Part shown: positions 49,201 to 60,473 of the stretch, in pieces
Layout of the letters: each line of letters begins with the position of its first letter
How positions within the stretch are numbered: position 1 is the stretch's first letter
Origin: Phorcus lineatus
Taxonomy: Eukaryota > Mollusca > Gastropoda > Trochida > Trochidae
Reading direction: 5' to 3'
Assembly (NCBI GenBank): GCA_921293015.1
Contig: OV121091.1
Coordinates: 30,674,839-30,738,838, forward strand
Length of the DNA: 64,000 bases
Program-made: the position numbers and the translations under genes
Notes under the pieces: model-generated
Seen by the model: the letters and a program-made list of their open reading frames with translations, nothing else
The model's database searches: none
Told to the model about the DNA's origin: nothing

Positions 49201-50478
49201 CCTGAGATTTGGGAAACACGCGACAAATGTCGGAGGTCAATAACATGCACGTCAGGTTTGTGACGGATGATTTCCAAAGAGTAAGATATCAATGAAGAAT
49301 TTTAATGATCATACAAAGTGTATTTTGATAAAAAAAAAAAAAAAAATTATATCGAGCATAGGATATGAACAATTATATAGGATGCTCTTTAAGTCATTTA
49401 AATTGACAGGGTATTAGATTGAAATTAAATCATCCGAAAACCACTTCCATTTATGTAGTGGTAACATGGCGGGCGTATTCAAATGGAATGTCCATCGATA
49501 ATTTTTGTTTAATTTTTTTTCAATTATCATCTTATTTGATCAAATTAACATTGCAGTTTATGACCATATTATCACAAAGAGTGACACATGCAGTGAAAAA
49601 TTACCATGGCGTTAGGTTTCTGTACCTTTGGCAAGATGAGATAAAGATAATTCCAGGACTATTGGCAGCATTATTTACAATACGAAACACATAATATTTG
49701 TAAATCCGCAAAATCATAAGTACATGTTGATTCATGATGTATTCATATGTATTATATGCCGTAAAAGTAGATGACGTGAGAGTATTCCATCCAATTATCA
49801 TCATATTTGATATTCCCAAGTTAAGTTGACATCATTATCTCAGTTATAACAAAGGTGGGTTATTACTCAATTGGCGATATATAATATATTACTACTTTGA
49901 AAATTGACCTTGTGTTGATTATTCCATCATGATAGATATCTTTAGTTAATCATGTTGACTTCAGGAAATGAGATTATTAATGGCTGAAGTTAATGAGGGT
50001 TATAATGTACGTCAATTATTTAAGATATGATACAGTTATTAATCAACCAAAGCAATTTAGATATCACCATAATTTAGATAACAGTTGATAGTTGAAACTG
50101 TAGGGTATCATGGTGACTATCTTTCAAGAAATGATATTTTAGTGTATCCAATTGTCTTCAACAGTTCATAAGTGAAACTGTAGGGTATCATGGTGACTAT
50201 CTTTAAAGAGATGATATAGAAGTTTATCCCATTGTCTTCACATGAAACTGTAAGGTATCATGATGACTATCTTTCAAGAGATGATAAAGCAGTTATCCCA
50301 TTGTATTTCAACATTTGAAATTCACCTTTAAGTGATGACAAACATCGTGTTATTATGTTAAGTTTATCCTTGATTGATGAAATAAGGCCAGTTTACTTAG
50401 TATCCTCTTGAACTCAGCTTTTAGTGATGACAAACATCTTGTTTATTATGTTGAGTTTATCCTTTAAGACATGACATA
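49201..50478 (+). repeat. 1.28-kb tandem duplication, second copy
   Basis: Near-exact repeat of 47924-49200. The right breakpoint of the duplication falls inside the 86-bp minisatellite, which continues after this copy (to about 50830) but is cut short in the first copy. This suggests unequal exchange or replication slippage initiated in or near the minisatellite. An assembly artefact is also possible. Confidence 0.95.
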
Positions 50479-50830
50479 CGTCCAGTTTACCCTCTTGAAT
50501 TCACCTTTAAGTGATGCAAACATCGTATTTATTATGTTGAGTGTATCCTTTGAGAGATGACATCAGGCCAGTTTATCCTCTTGAATTCGCCGTTCAGGGA
50601 TGCAAACATCGTGTTTATTATGTCGAGTTTGTCCTTTGAGAGATGACATCAGGCCAGTTTATCCTCTTGAATTCACCTTTAGGTGATGCAAACATCGTGT
50701 TTATTATGTCGAGTTTGTCCTTTGAGAGATGACATCAGGCCAGTTTATCCTCTTGAATTCACCTTTAAGTGATGTCAAACATCGTGTTTATTATGTTAAA
50801 TTTATCCTTTGAGAGATGACATAATGACTT
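50314..50830 (+). repeat. 86-bp minisatellite, six units
   Basis: 'ttgaattcacctttaagtga' or variants start at 50314, 50409, 50494, 50581, 50667 and 50753. Each unit continues with 'gcaaacatcgtgtttattat' and 'gagagatgacatcaggccag'. The last three are the most alike. Confidence 0.9.
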
Positions 50831-51039
50831 GATTATGTTGACAACGTAATTTAAGATGACATGGCTTTACTTCGTTTACCTGGTTGATTTCTGTTAAAGA
50901 ACACAGTTGCACTTTCTCATCTTGTCATCAGCAATTGAGGAACAGCATACTTTAAGTTAGTCATAATGTCTGTATCATTTGAGATTTCATTGTTGTTTAT
51001 TCATATTTTTATATGGTTGAACAAGTGAAGTAAATGCCG

Positions 51040-51600
51040 TTAGTTTCCTTCTTATTAGATACCTGGTAAATTGTATTAAATACCGTCGTTGCTATCTAAT
51101 TTCACATCATAACGTGTTCTGAATACGGTTACTCCATCGTATTACACCTGGTGAAAGTGTAGTAATTATCGTTGATTCCATCTTCTTTCAGGTGAAAAAA
51201 TGTAGTATTTATCGTCATTTCCATCTTATCACAGCTGATTAAGTGTAGAATATGTATCGATATTTCGTCTTGATTTAGCAGTTCAAATGTAGTAAGTACC
51301 GTTGTTTCCATAATATTAGAGCTGAATAAGTAGTAAATTCCGTTATAAATTTCAATCTTAATTCAGCTGTTAAAGTGTAGTATATACCTACATGTATTTT
51401 CCAATCTCATCATAACTTAACAACTGTTGTATATACTGTTGTTTCCGTCTTATTACATCTGAATGGTAGTAAATATTGTCGTTTCCATCTTATTCCATCT
51501 GGCAATTTAGTAGATACCATCGTTTTCATCGTATTACAGCTGATTAAATGTAGTATATACCATTGTTTCCACCATATCAGGGCTGATTAACTGTAGCAAT
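51040..51600 (+). repeat. Degenerate minisatellite of about 45-60 bp units
   Basis: About ten imperfect units built around 'tttccatcttattacagctg', 'aatgtagta' and 'taccgtt'. Unit length and sequence vary. The early part is only weakly recognisable, while 51420-51600 is clear. Confidence 0.7.
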
Positions 51601-52259
51601 AGACCATTGCAGTTTATCTGTTTGAGCTATCATTTATTCAAAAATACTTTTATCTTGCCTATCTAAATACACATTTCCCGTTTGAAAGATTGTTACATGT
51701 GACTGTCACGCTTGAAAACTGAATAGATTTTAACAGAAGGGTGATCTTGACATATGACAGACAGAAATGTTCGCATAACATTTTATTGTTCTTAACTAAA
51801 ATGATGTTGACTCAAGAACGATCCTATGATGGACAGACATCCAGAACAGTTATCTCTGTCCTTCAAATTAATGTTAATTAAATACCTAATATTGCAAACA
51901 CATATGTACATTTTCATCCAATTTCCTCGTTATTTCATTTCATGGACAATCGTGTATAGAATCTTGACAGTGAATACCAAATACGATATCCACATGTTAT
52001 GTTTTTTTTAAGTGCATGTACATACATAGTAATTGTGCTCGCTTTATATCAATTTCTTTTAAATGTCAAAAAAGCAACAAACAAATATGTAAGGGTGACA
52101 TTAATATAAACGCCACATGCATAAGGTTACAGGTAGAAACATGATTGTCTGATTTGGCACCTCATCTGTAAACGGGCATGTCATTCATTTACTGTACAGA
52201 ACAGAACAGTAAACAGAACAGACATTTTTTTCTCATGATTCACAACAGTAACATATAGA
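51601..52259. other. Stretch without a recognised gene
   Basis: AT-rich DNA between the degenerate minisatellite and the LINE relic. I see nothing that I can support in it. Confidence 0.35.
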
Positions 52260-52690
52260 ACAGTTAAATATATTGCAACATTTTACACCGGAACGAAATA
52301 ATTCTACTTTTGATACAAATACTGAGAGGATAACGGCCAAGTTTGCAATAGACCATATAATCTGGCGTAAACATTTTTACTTTGAGAATATATTAAAAAA
52401 ATTAAGATAAAGCCGTTCAAAACAAATAATATTTTCAAATCCCCACACTTCAGATGAATATAAAAAGTTGAAAATCTATATAAGTTGATCAAATAGTTTT
52501 AACTGACAATAAAGGGGAATATCTAAAATATTAACTTTACGCAATAATGCCAATATTGATATTGAGGCTTGCCCATACAAGCTTTTAATACATTTACAGA
52601 AACGACCATTGTCACTAAATAAAGTACCAAGATAAGCATATTCCTTAACAACATCAATATTACTATAAAGGAAAATGTTCTATTTTAAAA
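52260..52690 (-). pseudogene. LINE reverse-transcriptase relic
   Basis: Read on the minus strand, the segment gives 'VVKEYAYLGTLFSDNGRFCK', 'CIKSLYGQASISILALLRKV', 'ILDIPLYCQLKLFDQLI', 'LYSSEVWGFENI' and 'ERLYLNFFN' with stops between. The Y-A-YLGT-x-F-S and 'SEVWGFEN' blocks are the familiar region just after the RT core in jockey/CR1-like LINEs. It is a short, old fragment and does not overlap in content with the LINE at 43286-44281. Confidence 0.75.
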
Positions 52691-53312
52691 ATGTATTTAG
52701 CCAAGAGAATTAAGATCGTAGGTTTTACGCACTTTTGATCTTGTCACATTGTAACATTCCGAATCCTGCTCGACTTACGAGTCCATTTCAGTTTGTCGCT
52801 CACGATAGGCTTGTGTGCTGATACATCAATGGCGTTGATGAACAGGATCAAAATTAAATATATATCACGAGATATAAAATACTGTGATTAATAATATATT
52901 ATGAGCAATGAAATATTGGGATTTATCTGGGAAAAACACAAGTTTCTATCAAGCCACAGTGACAATTTATTATGTTTTCACTATGACCAGAGCATAATAT
53001 ATCGTCTCTGATCATTCTTTCTAAATGAAAATTACTTTTCTAAAAAGAGATTATTTTGATAACGCACTATTATTTCAAATTATATCTTTGCCCATGTTAA
53101 TCGATCAAATAAATCTGGTACTTTACTCACCGCAACAAGTATCCTCTTTTTTTATCGCAAAAAAATCTATTGCATAATCGGGATTCAAAATGAAATTTTC
53201 ACATTATTATGAAGGGAAAACGTTTAATAGCATACAGCTTGAACGTCTGTCTTTATGTTGCGAATATCGATTATATTTGAAACGTACCAATATTTAATGG
53301 CTATGCAATGGC

Positions 53313-53384
53313 TATGTATGCATGCATGCATGTATGTATGTATGTATGTTTGTATGTATGTATGTATGTATGTATGTATGTATG
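53313..53384 (+). repeat. ATGT/ATGC microsatellite
   Basis: About eighteen tetranucleotide units, mostly gtat, with gcat interruptions at the left. Confidence 0.9.
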
Positions 53385-54098
53385 AGTTACATGTGGAATA
53401 AAGACTAAGAAAATGATAATGAATTTCTACAATTTCTAATAAATTTAATTACATGACGTGACAACCACAGCAATCATAAATTACCATTTAACAACTTCAG
53501 GAAATAGAATAGATTGGACCATGACTGAAACTTAACTTCCCTTTAAACGATTCAACCATATTGCATACACTTTCGATTCATTATGACTTTAAAGTGAGCT
53601 AATAACGTAGGAACTATGATGATATAAAAATGTTTACACATATATTCTACGAGATTTCTATCACATGATTAACTTTACAATGACAAGCGTAATACCGTGC
53701 GTAGAATAAATAAAAGTTCCGACAGTGTTTATATTCATAAACAAATGGCTTTTTAACCTTTTAATCTCATTATCTCCTTCTCTTGCCTAACGTCTGAATG
53801 TTGCTTGGTTAAGGGAACAACGAGATTGACTTCCTGGCTCAGTAGATGATTTTTAACCATATCATTAACTTGCCATTAACTTAAAAATTCAAGTATAAGT
53901 GTATCGATTCTTTAAAGTGACACATAGTATATTTATGATATCCTGAATTCCGCACAAATCGCCTTTTAAAACATATATCTTTATCTTTAAAATGCCCAAA
54001 TTATGAAATGTTCTTGTTTTCAATGAAAATTGGGAAAACTGTCATAGTAATGTTACAAAGTCGAACTTCTGCGTCCAATTTCCATGTATCTTCCCTAG

Positions 54099-54752
54099 AT
54101 GACCTACTTTACACTACCAATCCATGTTTATATTAGTGCCTTCTGTAAACAATTTTTCAAAATTACGTTTGGGATATTGTCCGGTTTTCGATCACAAAAC
54201 ACGACTTATGCCAATGTATTGACGATATACAGAATTTATAAGCTTTATGTTACTGATTTACAGAGAGAGACACTATATTTCGATAAATTTAAGTCATTTA
54301 TAAAGGTTGACATATTTGACTCCACCAACACACTCTGTGCCCCTTTAACTATGTACAGTGTTAGTTTGATAACAAATATGAAATATCAATGCGAAATTAT
54401 TTGTAATTACAGTGAAAATGTTAGATGTATTCAGTCACCTTCATATGTCCGTCTTCATTGAAGACATAACTTCTGTGTAAATGAATTTAGGACAAATTTA
54501 ATTGAATCTGGTGAACTTTCGCCGTATCAAGTTCGCCTAGTTGTAAAATGGTGTAAGGAAAATAGCATTGTTGGGATTCCCCTTGGTGGACTTCGTTTGG
54601 CTATTTATATACATGTAGCACAATGGCGTCAGGATTTCCAAATTATTTGTCCGCCTTGTTTAACGATGATGTTACACGTCAGCCGATCTGGTAAAACCCA
54701 CTTTTTTTATTGGAAAATTGAAAATGACTCATTTGGGTTCACAAAAACTTAA
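54099..54752 (+). pseudogene. Unrecognised long frame with one internal stop
   Basis: A single frame runs 217 codons from the ATG at 54099 to a TAA at 54750-54752, broken only by TGA at 54459-54461 (codon 121). The second half, after the stop, looks more protein-like than chance: 'RTNLIESGELSPYQVRLVVK', 'WCKENSIVGIPLGGLRLAIY', then 'HVAQWRQDFQ' and a C-P-P-C pair. A 'ccctag' acceptor-like site directly precedes the ATG. In DNA this AT-rich, 217 codons with one stop is unusual. I do not recognise the family. It could be a decayed gene, an exon pair, or a captured foreign sequence. Confidence 0.4.
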
Positions 54753-56828
54753 CATATCGCATCAACTTAGTAGGTCGTTCTACTGAAAATTATATCTTTC
54801 ACAAATAGCCATCACAGGAATAACCAATGATCTATAGGCCTACAATGTATAGATCTATATATTATAAAGATGGACAAGCACTCAGCGTAAGCATATCTCA
54901 TCCTTCCTGATTATAAACACTTGTTCGATATAGACAAAGCATGAAACGCAATTCGAAAATACTGAACTTGAAATGAAACTTTGAGAAACAACTATATGTA
55001 CAGTAGGCTAGTCTTCTTTTTTGAAGAACACAAAAAGTGAAATTGACAAAAATGGAATCCTGTTCATAGATGCCTATACATATAGTCATAATGAACAGCT
55101 GTTTGTTAATGCAGTTACCTAATCATTTGATAGAAATTCAATTTGGATTCAAAGTGAAATCTATATAATGTCGAGTCTTAATATACTATCAACTTAATTG
55201 CATTGGCTATGAAGCTCAAGAGGATTTGAATTAGTTTTTATAGCTTAAATGAGTTAACTCATTGAGCCTAATTTTGCCCTGGGGAGAGGGATAAAATATT
55301 TTGGGATGAACGAAATACCAACCCTATATTTAAAGGTGGGCTTGGATAAAATTTCCAAACTTAATTGTACTGGTTTCGAAAACAAATGTCAAAGGGTTGT
55401 GGGAATTGCATGGTAAGGTTTCAACTTTCGGTTTCATTGATTGAGCAGTTTTAGAGAAAAGTAGTGTGAAAGAATATTCAAGGACGACATGTCATGCCAG
55501 TCTCCATGGCCTACGATAGGACATAACAAGAGTTAACTCCCTTGACTTCAAGGATCGTGGTTAACTATCTTCTGGCGATAGGTTAATTTGAAGTAGGAAA
55601 TGAATAATCAATGGAATTTCGAATGCCCAGAGCAAAACACTGACAGTTGAAACCAACGTGTTTTGTGATAAATTGCTTGGAGGTTTCAATTAGTCATATT
55701 TTATCAACTGTGCATGACAGTCAGAATCTTTAACAATTTATCTATTTACCTCTCTAGAGATATTTCATCATTGGCATTTTTAGTTATGAACAAACTTCTT
55801 AACATGTATTTGTCGTTATCAATAATGACGCTAACTTTCCGATCATATTTTCAACTTTCTGCGTTAATGTTCGTTATTATTTACTTGCGTATCAAAAATA
55901 CCAACATGCACTTACGGTTTAGTAAATGGTCAAGTGACTCAAGTCAATGAAGAAACAAAAACTTCTGGTGTAGGCTATAATTCCTTGATTCGTATAACAA
56001 AACATGTGGTTTGTAATCACTCCCTTCTTTAAGCGTTTGTTCTCCACATGTGGGAAACGAGAATTACTTACAACTCATGTGATAAAAATAAACCTTACGC
56101 TGTACATGTACCTCGTATGGCAAGTACTGGCTCCTTTGACTAGTTACGCTGCGCCAAGACGCTGCGCCAATCTACATAAAAGCTAGTTCACTGTGACGCA
56201 GTCAGAAACCCGACTTATGTCAGCCTAGATAGGTGCTATATTCACGTTCACTACGTAACAGTAATGTATTTAAAATCAGGTATAACGTTTATAAATTTTA
56301 GAAACGAAACACATTTATTACATTTATGTCATGCTTGACAGAATGTGCCTTTTTCGGGTTTTCTTGCTTCAATTGTATCAAAATCGAAAAATAAAAAATA
56401 TAGGGGTCGCCAAAATATATGATGGACTATTTATGGGAACTTATGAAATTTATTTTTATAGACAAATTCCTTACCGTTAGCGTGTTAGAAGACGAGAACA
56501 AGATAAACTAGAAGGTATAGTAACACGTGTAATAAACGGATCAGTTAATTAAGTCTAAATAAGATATACCAAATTAATTCATTCATTTACAAAATCGTTT
56601 TAAAGAACCAAATTTATTCTCAGGTCAATTACCGATAAACAAATATAATCGAGTTAATTGTTCTGATAATTATACATACAAGTTATACAACAGTTTTATA
56701 ATTACTAATTGCATGATCAATGATATTGTATATTTAAAATCCTTCGTCATGTTAATTGTTTTACATTTCAAGATACCGACAGACTACATTTCATAGGTAA
56801 ATAAATAAATAGATAAATAAATATATGT
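54753..56828. other. Stretch without a recognised gene
   Basis: AT-rich DNA. The open frames at 55714-55950 and 56004-56186 show no domain. Nothing else can be supported. Confidence 0.4.
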
Positions 56829-56891
56829 ATCCGTTGTATGTATGGCCTGAAGAGGCTCGTTGAGCTGAAAGCGCTAGCCATTACAATGGAT
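56829..56891 (+). ncRNA. Hammerhead ribozyme (type I, minimal helix III)
   Basis: The conserved core is complete: CTGAAGA (56847-56853), then helix II ggctc/gagct with loop gtt (56854-56866), then GAA (56867-56869), and A15.1 paired to U16.1 around the palindrome AGCGCT (56870-56875), then H17 = A (56876). Helix I pairs atggc (56842-56846) with gccat (56877-56881) and continues, past a 3-base bulge, as atccgttgta (56829-56838) with tacaatggat (56882-56891), containing one G-U pair. Predicted cleavage is after 56876. The very short palindromic helix III matches the hammerheads known in Penelope-like elements and related retroelements, which are thought to act as dimers. No Penelope coding sequence is visible nearby, so this is a solo or relic copy. 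Confidence 0.75.
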
Positions 56892-56962
56892 TGTTTTTAC
56901 TTCTTACTTCATATTTATATATAATTTGGGGAGCTGAACAGCAATTTCAAGATTGTGAACTT

Positions 56963-56966
<4 letters not shown>

Positions 56967-57038
<72 letters not shown>
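56967..57038. repeat. AT microsatellite
   Basis: About 36 uninterrupted AT units lie between the plus-strand hammerhead and the minus-strand hammerhead-like motifs. Confidence 0.95.
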
Positions 57039-57045
<7 letters not shown>

Positions 57046-57117
57046 ATATTTGAAAAAAAGTTCGCAAGTATACAGTATTATATATTCAAAGACAAAAAAT
57101 GACACATAGCCATCATT

Positions 57118-57151
57118 ACTCCAACATGTTTCATTGATATCTTCAGGGAGT
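57118..57151 (-). ncRNA. Hammerhead-like motif with degenerate helix II
   Basis: On the minus strand: helix I ACTCC (57151-57147), core CTGAAGA, a 7-base segment, GAA, the palindrome ACATGT (A15.1 and U16.1 at its ends), H17 = T, and the return strand GGAGT (57122-57118). The core, helix I (5 bp) and palindromic helix III are all present, but the segment where helix II should be (tatcaat) does not pair well. It is probably a decayed or non-cleaving relative of the ribozyme class found 230 bases away. Confidence 0.4.
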
Positions 57152-57168
57152 CTTGCAGAATCATTTTA

Positions 57169-57209
57169 ATCCGATATCAGTATTTCAATAGTATTGACTC
57201 ATCAGGGAT
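57169..57209 (-). ncRNA. Second hammerhead-like motif on the minus strand
   Basis: ATCC (57209-57206), CTGATGA, a 12-base segment with only a 3-bp possible helix II (aat/att), GAA, then helix III ATA-ctga-TAT with A15.1 and U16.1 in place, H17 = C, and return strand GGAT (57172-57169). Helix I is only 4 bp. Everything required is in order, but the helices are weak, so this could be chance or a relic. Confidence 0.3.
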
Positions 57210-57777
57210 GAAACGATAGGATCGTGAACATCGCATTACAAGCGTATTTATAACAATATATATACGTATGTACAATGTAGGCCTACAAGGATATATTGTA
57301 AATTATGCTAATCAAGTGACATCATGGTTCTTCCTTGTCGGTCTTCTGATTGGCACAATCACTCTCTTATGAGTTTACCCCTTGAGCAATGTTAATATGA
57401 CATAATCCCTCTTTTTTTTTAAATAGCTGCACTGTAGTTAGAGATATATATGTCAGTGATTTAAGGGTAATCAAATAAACAGCGGTATCTGCTATCATTA
57501 TTGTGTTTCTGTGTAAGGTTACCCTATTTCTTGGGCATTCGAATCAGTTTTACCAACATAGATGCACTTTTATGACTTGAAGAGTCCTTCATTGACACCT
57601 ATAGACCCTTGAGCTAAGACTTGTGAATGATGTTATTGTTTAAAGTAAAATGTTATGAAAAAGATGTATGTTAATTATTGTTTGTATTGATGGATAATAA
57701 AAAGTTTTGACTCTTTTCCCGTGACTTTTTTTCCTGTGCCTCTTTTCCGGCCACCAGCTTGTTGACCAATTCAATCC

Positions 57778-57860
57778 ATTCGCGAGTTTCACATTAATTT
57801 TTTTCTAGTTGTGCGCATGCGCAGAACAATGTAAACATCGACTGGTGGAGTTCCGGTCTG
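57778..57860 (+). repeat. Left arm of an 83-bp inverted repeat bounding 2.6 kb
   Basis: The 83 bases match the reverse complement of 60305-60387 over their full length with about ten differences counted by eye and no gaps. The arm contains 'gtgcgcatgcgcag', a full NRF1-type palindrome, and then 'aaacatcgactggtggagtt'. Either these are terminal repeats of an unknown element or a promoter/5' exon has been duplicated in inverted orientation. Confidence 0.85.
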
Positions 57861-57963
57861 ACGCTATGCAGGTCGCTAGTGTAAATCATCTGTATTATCG
57901 AGTTGAATATACAGAATATAACCATCGCAAAGTCAATGTTTAGAGCATGACAATGGCCTAAAA

Positions 57964-58200
57964 ATGAGTATTCAAACTAACGAAATAATGAATTTTGCCA
58001 ACATATGCGCCATATTGACATTTGATGACGACAAAGAGTTAGTTTTGGAAGCAAAAGATCGCCAGGTTTTGATAGATTTGGCACTCGTGGAGAGTAGTTT
58101 ACACAAAATAAAAGTTCAGTGTCTTGCTTATCTTATCGGTTTTTTTCTTTTTTATAGACACAAAGAAACACACACAATGGAATATATGTATTTTATTTAA
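57964..58200 (+). CDS. Hypothetical ORF just inside the left inverted arm
   Basis: A 78-codon frame starts about 100 bases after the arm. Its first two thirds (MNFANICAILTFDDDKELVL and then EAKDRQVLIDLALVESSLHK) are acidic/amphipathic and look coding, while the last third turns hydrophobic and then simple, as if reading into an intron. An exon end near 'KIKVQ' is possible, but no strong donor is seen. The family is unrecognised. The NRF1-type palindrome upstream could be its promoter element. Confidence 0.35.
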   Translation: MSIQTNEIMNFANICAILTFDDDKELVLEAKDRQVLIDLALVESSLHKIKVQCLAYLIGFFLFYRHKETHTMEYMYFI

Positions 58201-60304
58201 GATTAATTTTTTGGAAATTAATATTTATTTCTGATGCCATTTCTCACTTCGACATGTCATCCACTTGTTCAATGTGATGATTGTTAACCTTGTTTGTGAG
58301 GACAATAATTAAAAATTTCATATGAAATATTTATCCTTTTTGTAAATATATAAGATAATTTTTTTGGATAACCAGCGATATTTTAAGATAATTTGTCTTT
58401 GACCAACTACCTTGAAAACTATTAAAAACATAATAGTAAATTTGATGTATTTTCAGTGTTATTTTGTTGTCATGTCTATAGGCTTCAAAATCAGATGAAC
58501 AAAATATGTGGGGGCCAGTAATTACTACACTTTGATTGCAAAACATTATATATGATTATAGAAATCATAACATAAATTATTATGTCTCTGTCAATAATCT
58601 AAAATAACATGTAAGTAAACAAGAGAATGGCTTGAAATTATGAGGGAAATATTATTCAAAGGGAAATATTAATCATTGAAGAATTTTTTTGGTTTTAATT
58701 AAGTGAAAAAGGACATTCCCTTGAATGTTAATATACCTATCACAATAAACATGAATAACACATGGAATATCAAAAAGGTGTGCGAATGTTAAACCTTTAC
58801 AAGATATGTTAAGATGTTATCAAGCATCGGACTTCATAAATATTTGAAGATTGCAAACATAATCTTTCAAACATTCTGGTCATCACTTATTATGCTTTGC
58901 GGAACTCATGTATATGCAAAGACATTTCATGAATAATGTATGTGCAAAATGCCAACTTGCCTAATATGAGATGAATAGAAATGTACTAAATAAATAAGAG
59001 TTAATAAGATTTGACTTGTGGTTTGGTTTTAATAAAATCATGTTGAATTACTTGCACCTTTTTATTTCCATGCCAGGAGGTAACAGGAAATAAGTTTTTT
59101 TTCCCTGTACAAATATGAAGATGTTTTTTAACAACAGGTATAAAGGTATGACCCCCAAAAATTGTACATATAAGTTGATAAAGCAAATTTGGTTAAATTA
59201 TATTTGTAAGTTGGATGTCCTTGGTCTTTTCAGGTTTTCAGAAAATTAAGTTAAATAAAAACAGTTTTAAACATTCTCTATCAATTTGTATAATAAGGAT
59301 TCTTTTTGTTCTTCTAATTATATTTTTCATCAACTCACTTTTTATCTAATCCAAAAGTCTTGGCAATCTTTTCATGTTCATGCCATATACTTAAATTTGA
59401 AAATATAAACATATTAATTGTAAACATATAACCAGTTTGCCAGTGTTACTATTGTCATTTTACAAAGATATAAAATATGACTTCTTTTTGTTTATTTTAT
59501 TATCAATAGCATTATATGACTTCATCTTGTTACAAAGCAGTCGCAGTTCTGTCCAGAATTAAATACAACATTTGGGGTGAGATCAATATGTTCCATCTTT
59601 TTCTAAAGCATGTCGATTGAAGTCAGAAAGAGTTTTGAGAAAGTGTATTTTTCAACAAAAAAGATTTTAAGGTCTTTTGAAAATAAGTGAAAGAAAAGAA
59701 ATTAAAAAGCAAATTTTATTAGATAATGTTTCAACAGTTTTTCTTAATTCAATACAGGGGTTAATACTTTCAACATTTTATGCAATAGAAGACTACAGTG
59801 ATAAAAACAAACTGTGAATATGAGTTTTTAATTTTATTCGATTTTATTCATTTCTTATTGATAATATTTTTGTGTGTAACTTATGTAAAAGAGAAATTGA
59901 ATGAAATTTTATCAATATGATAACCATAAAAAGACCATTAAAAAAGTACCAAAAAACGGTCTTCCATGTTTCCTGCAAATAATTTCAAGATCGACAGATG
60001 GAACTATGATTCATTCACAATTGGTTCTTAAAAGATGAGGTTTTACATAAAGTCTAAAAAGATTTAAAAACCAATGTCTATGTTGATCCGATCAAGTTAT
60101 CATCGACGAGTTGTCTGCTTCGTAAGAAGTTCTGTAACTTAGATTAATCGGTCGTAATTCTGCTTGACAACAGACAATTTTCGTCGTGAGAGGTGTCTCA
60201 ATACCTAGAGACACAGGAAAAAAAATTCTATCATTCTAACTATTTGTAAAACGAGCATTACGCTTGTTGATCTGTCAAGCTCCTAAGAAATCCTTACTAT
60301 TAGC
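58201..60304. other. AT-rich interior of the inverted-repeat segment
   Basis: About 2.1 kb of very AT-rich DNA with many homopolymer runs. No coding frame above 75 codons and no transposase motif is seen on either strand. Confidence 0.4.
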
Positions 60305-60387
60305 CAAACCGGAACTCCACCAGTCGATGTTTATATCGTTCTGCGCATGCGCACAGCGAGTCGAAAATTATTGTGAAACTAGCGAAT
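60305..60387 (-). repeat. Right arm of the 83-bp inverted repeat
   Basis: Reverse complement of 57778-57860 with about ten mismatches. It also carries the NRF1-type palindrome 'tgcgcatgcgca'. The arms point inward toward each other, and the flanking sequence outside them is unrelated. Confidence 0.85.
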
Positions 60388-60473
60388 TCATGAATATTAT
60401 TTTGAATGAATATACGTCAGTTATAATGGCTTAAGATTATTATCATACATACACAGAAAGCAATTCACATGTC

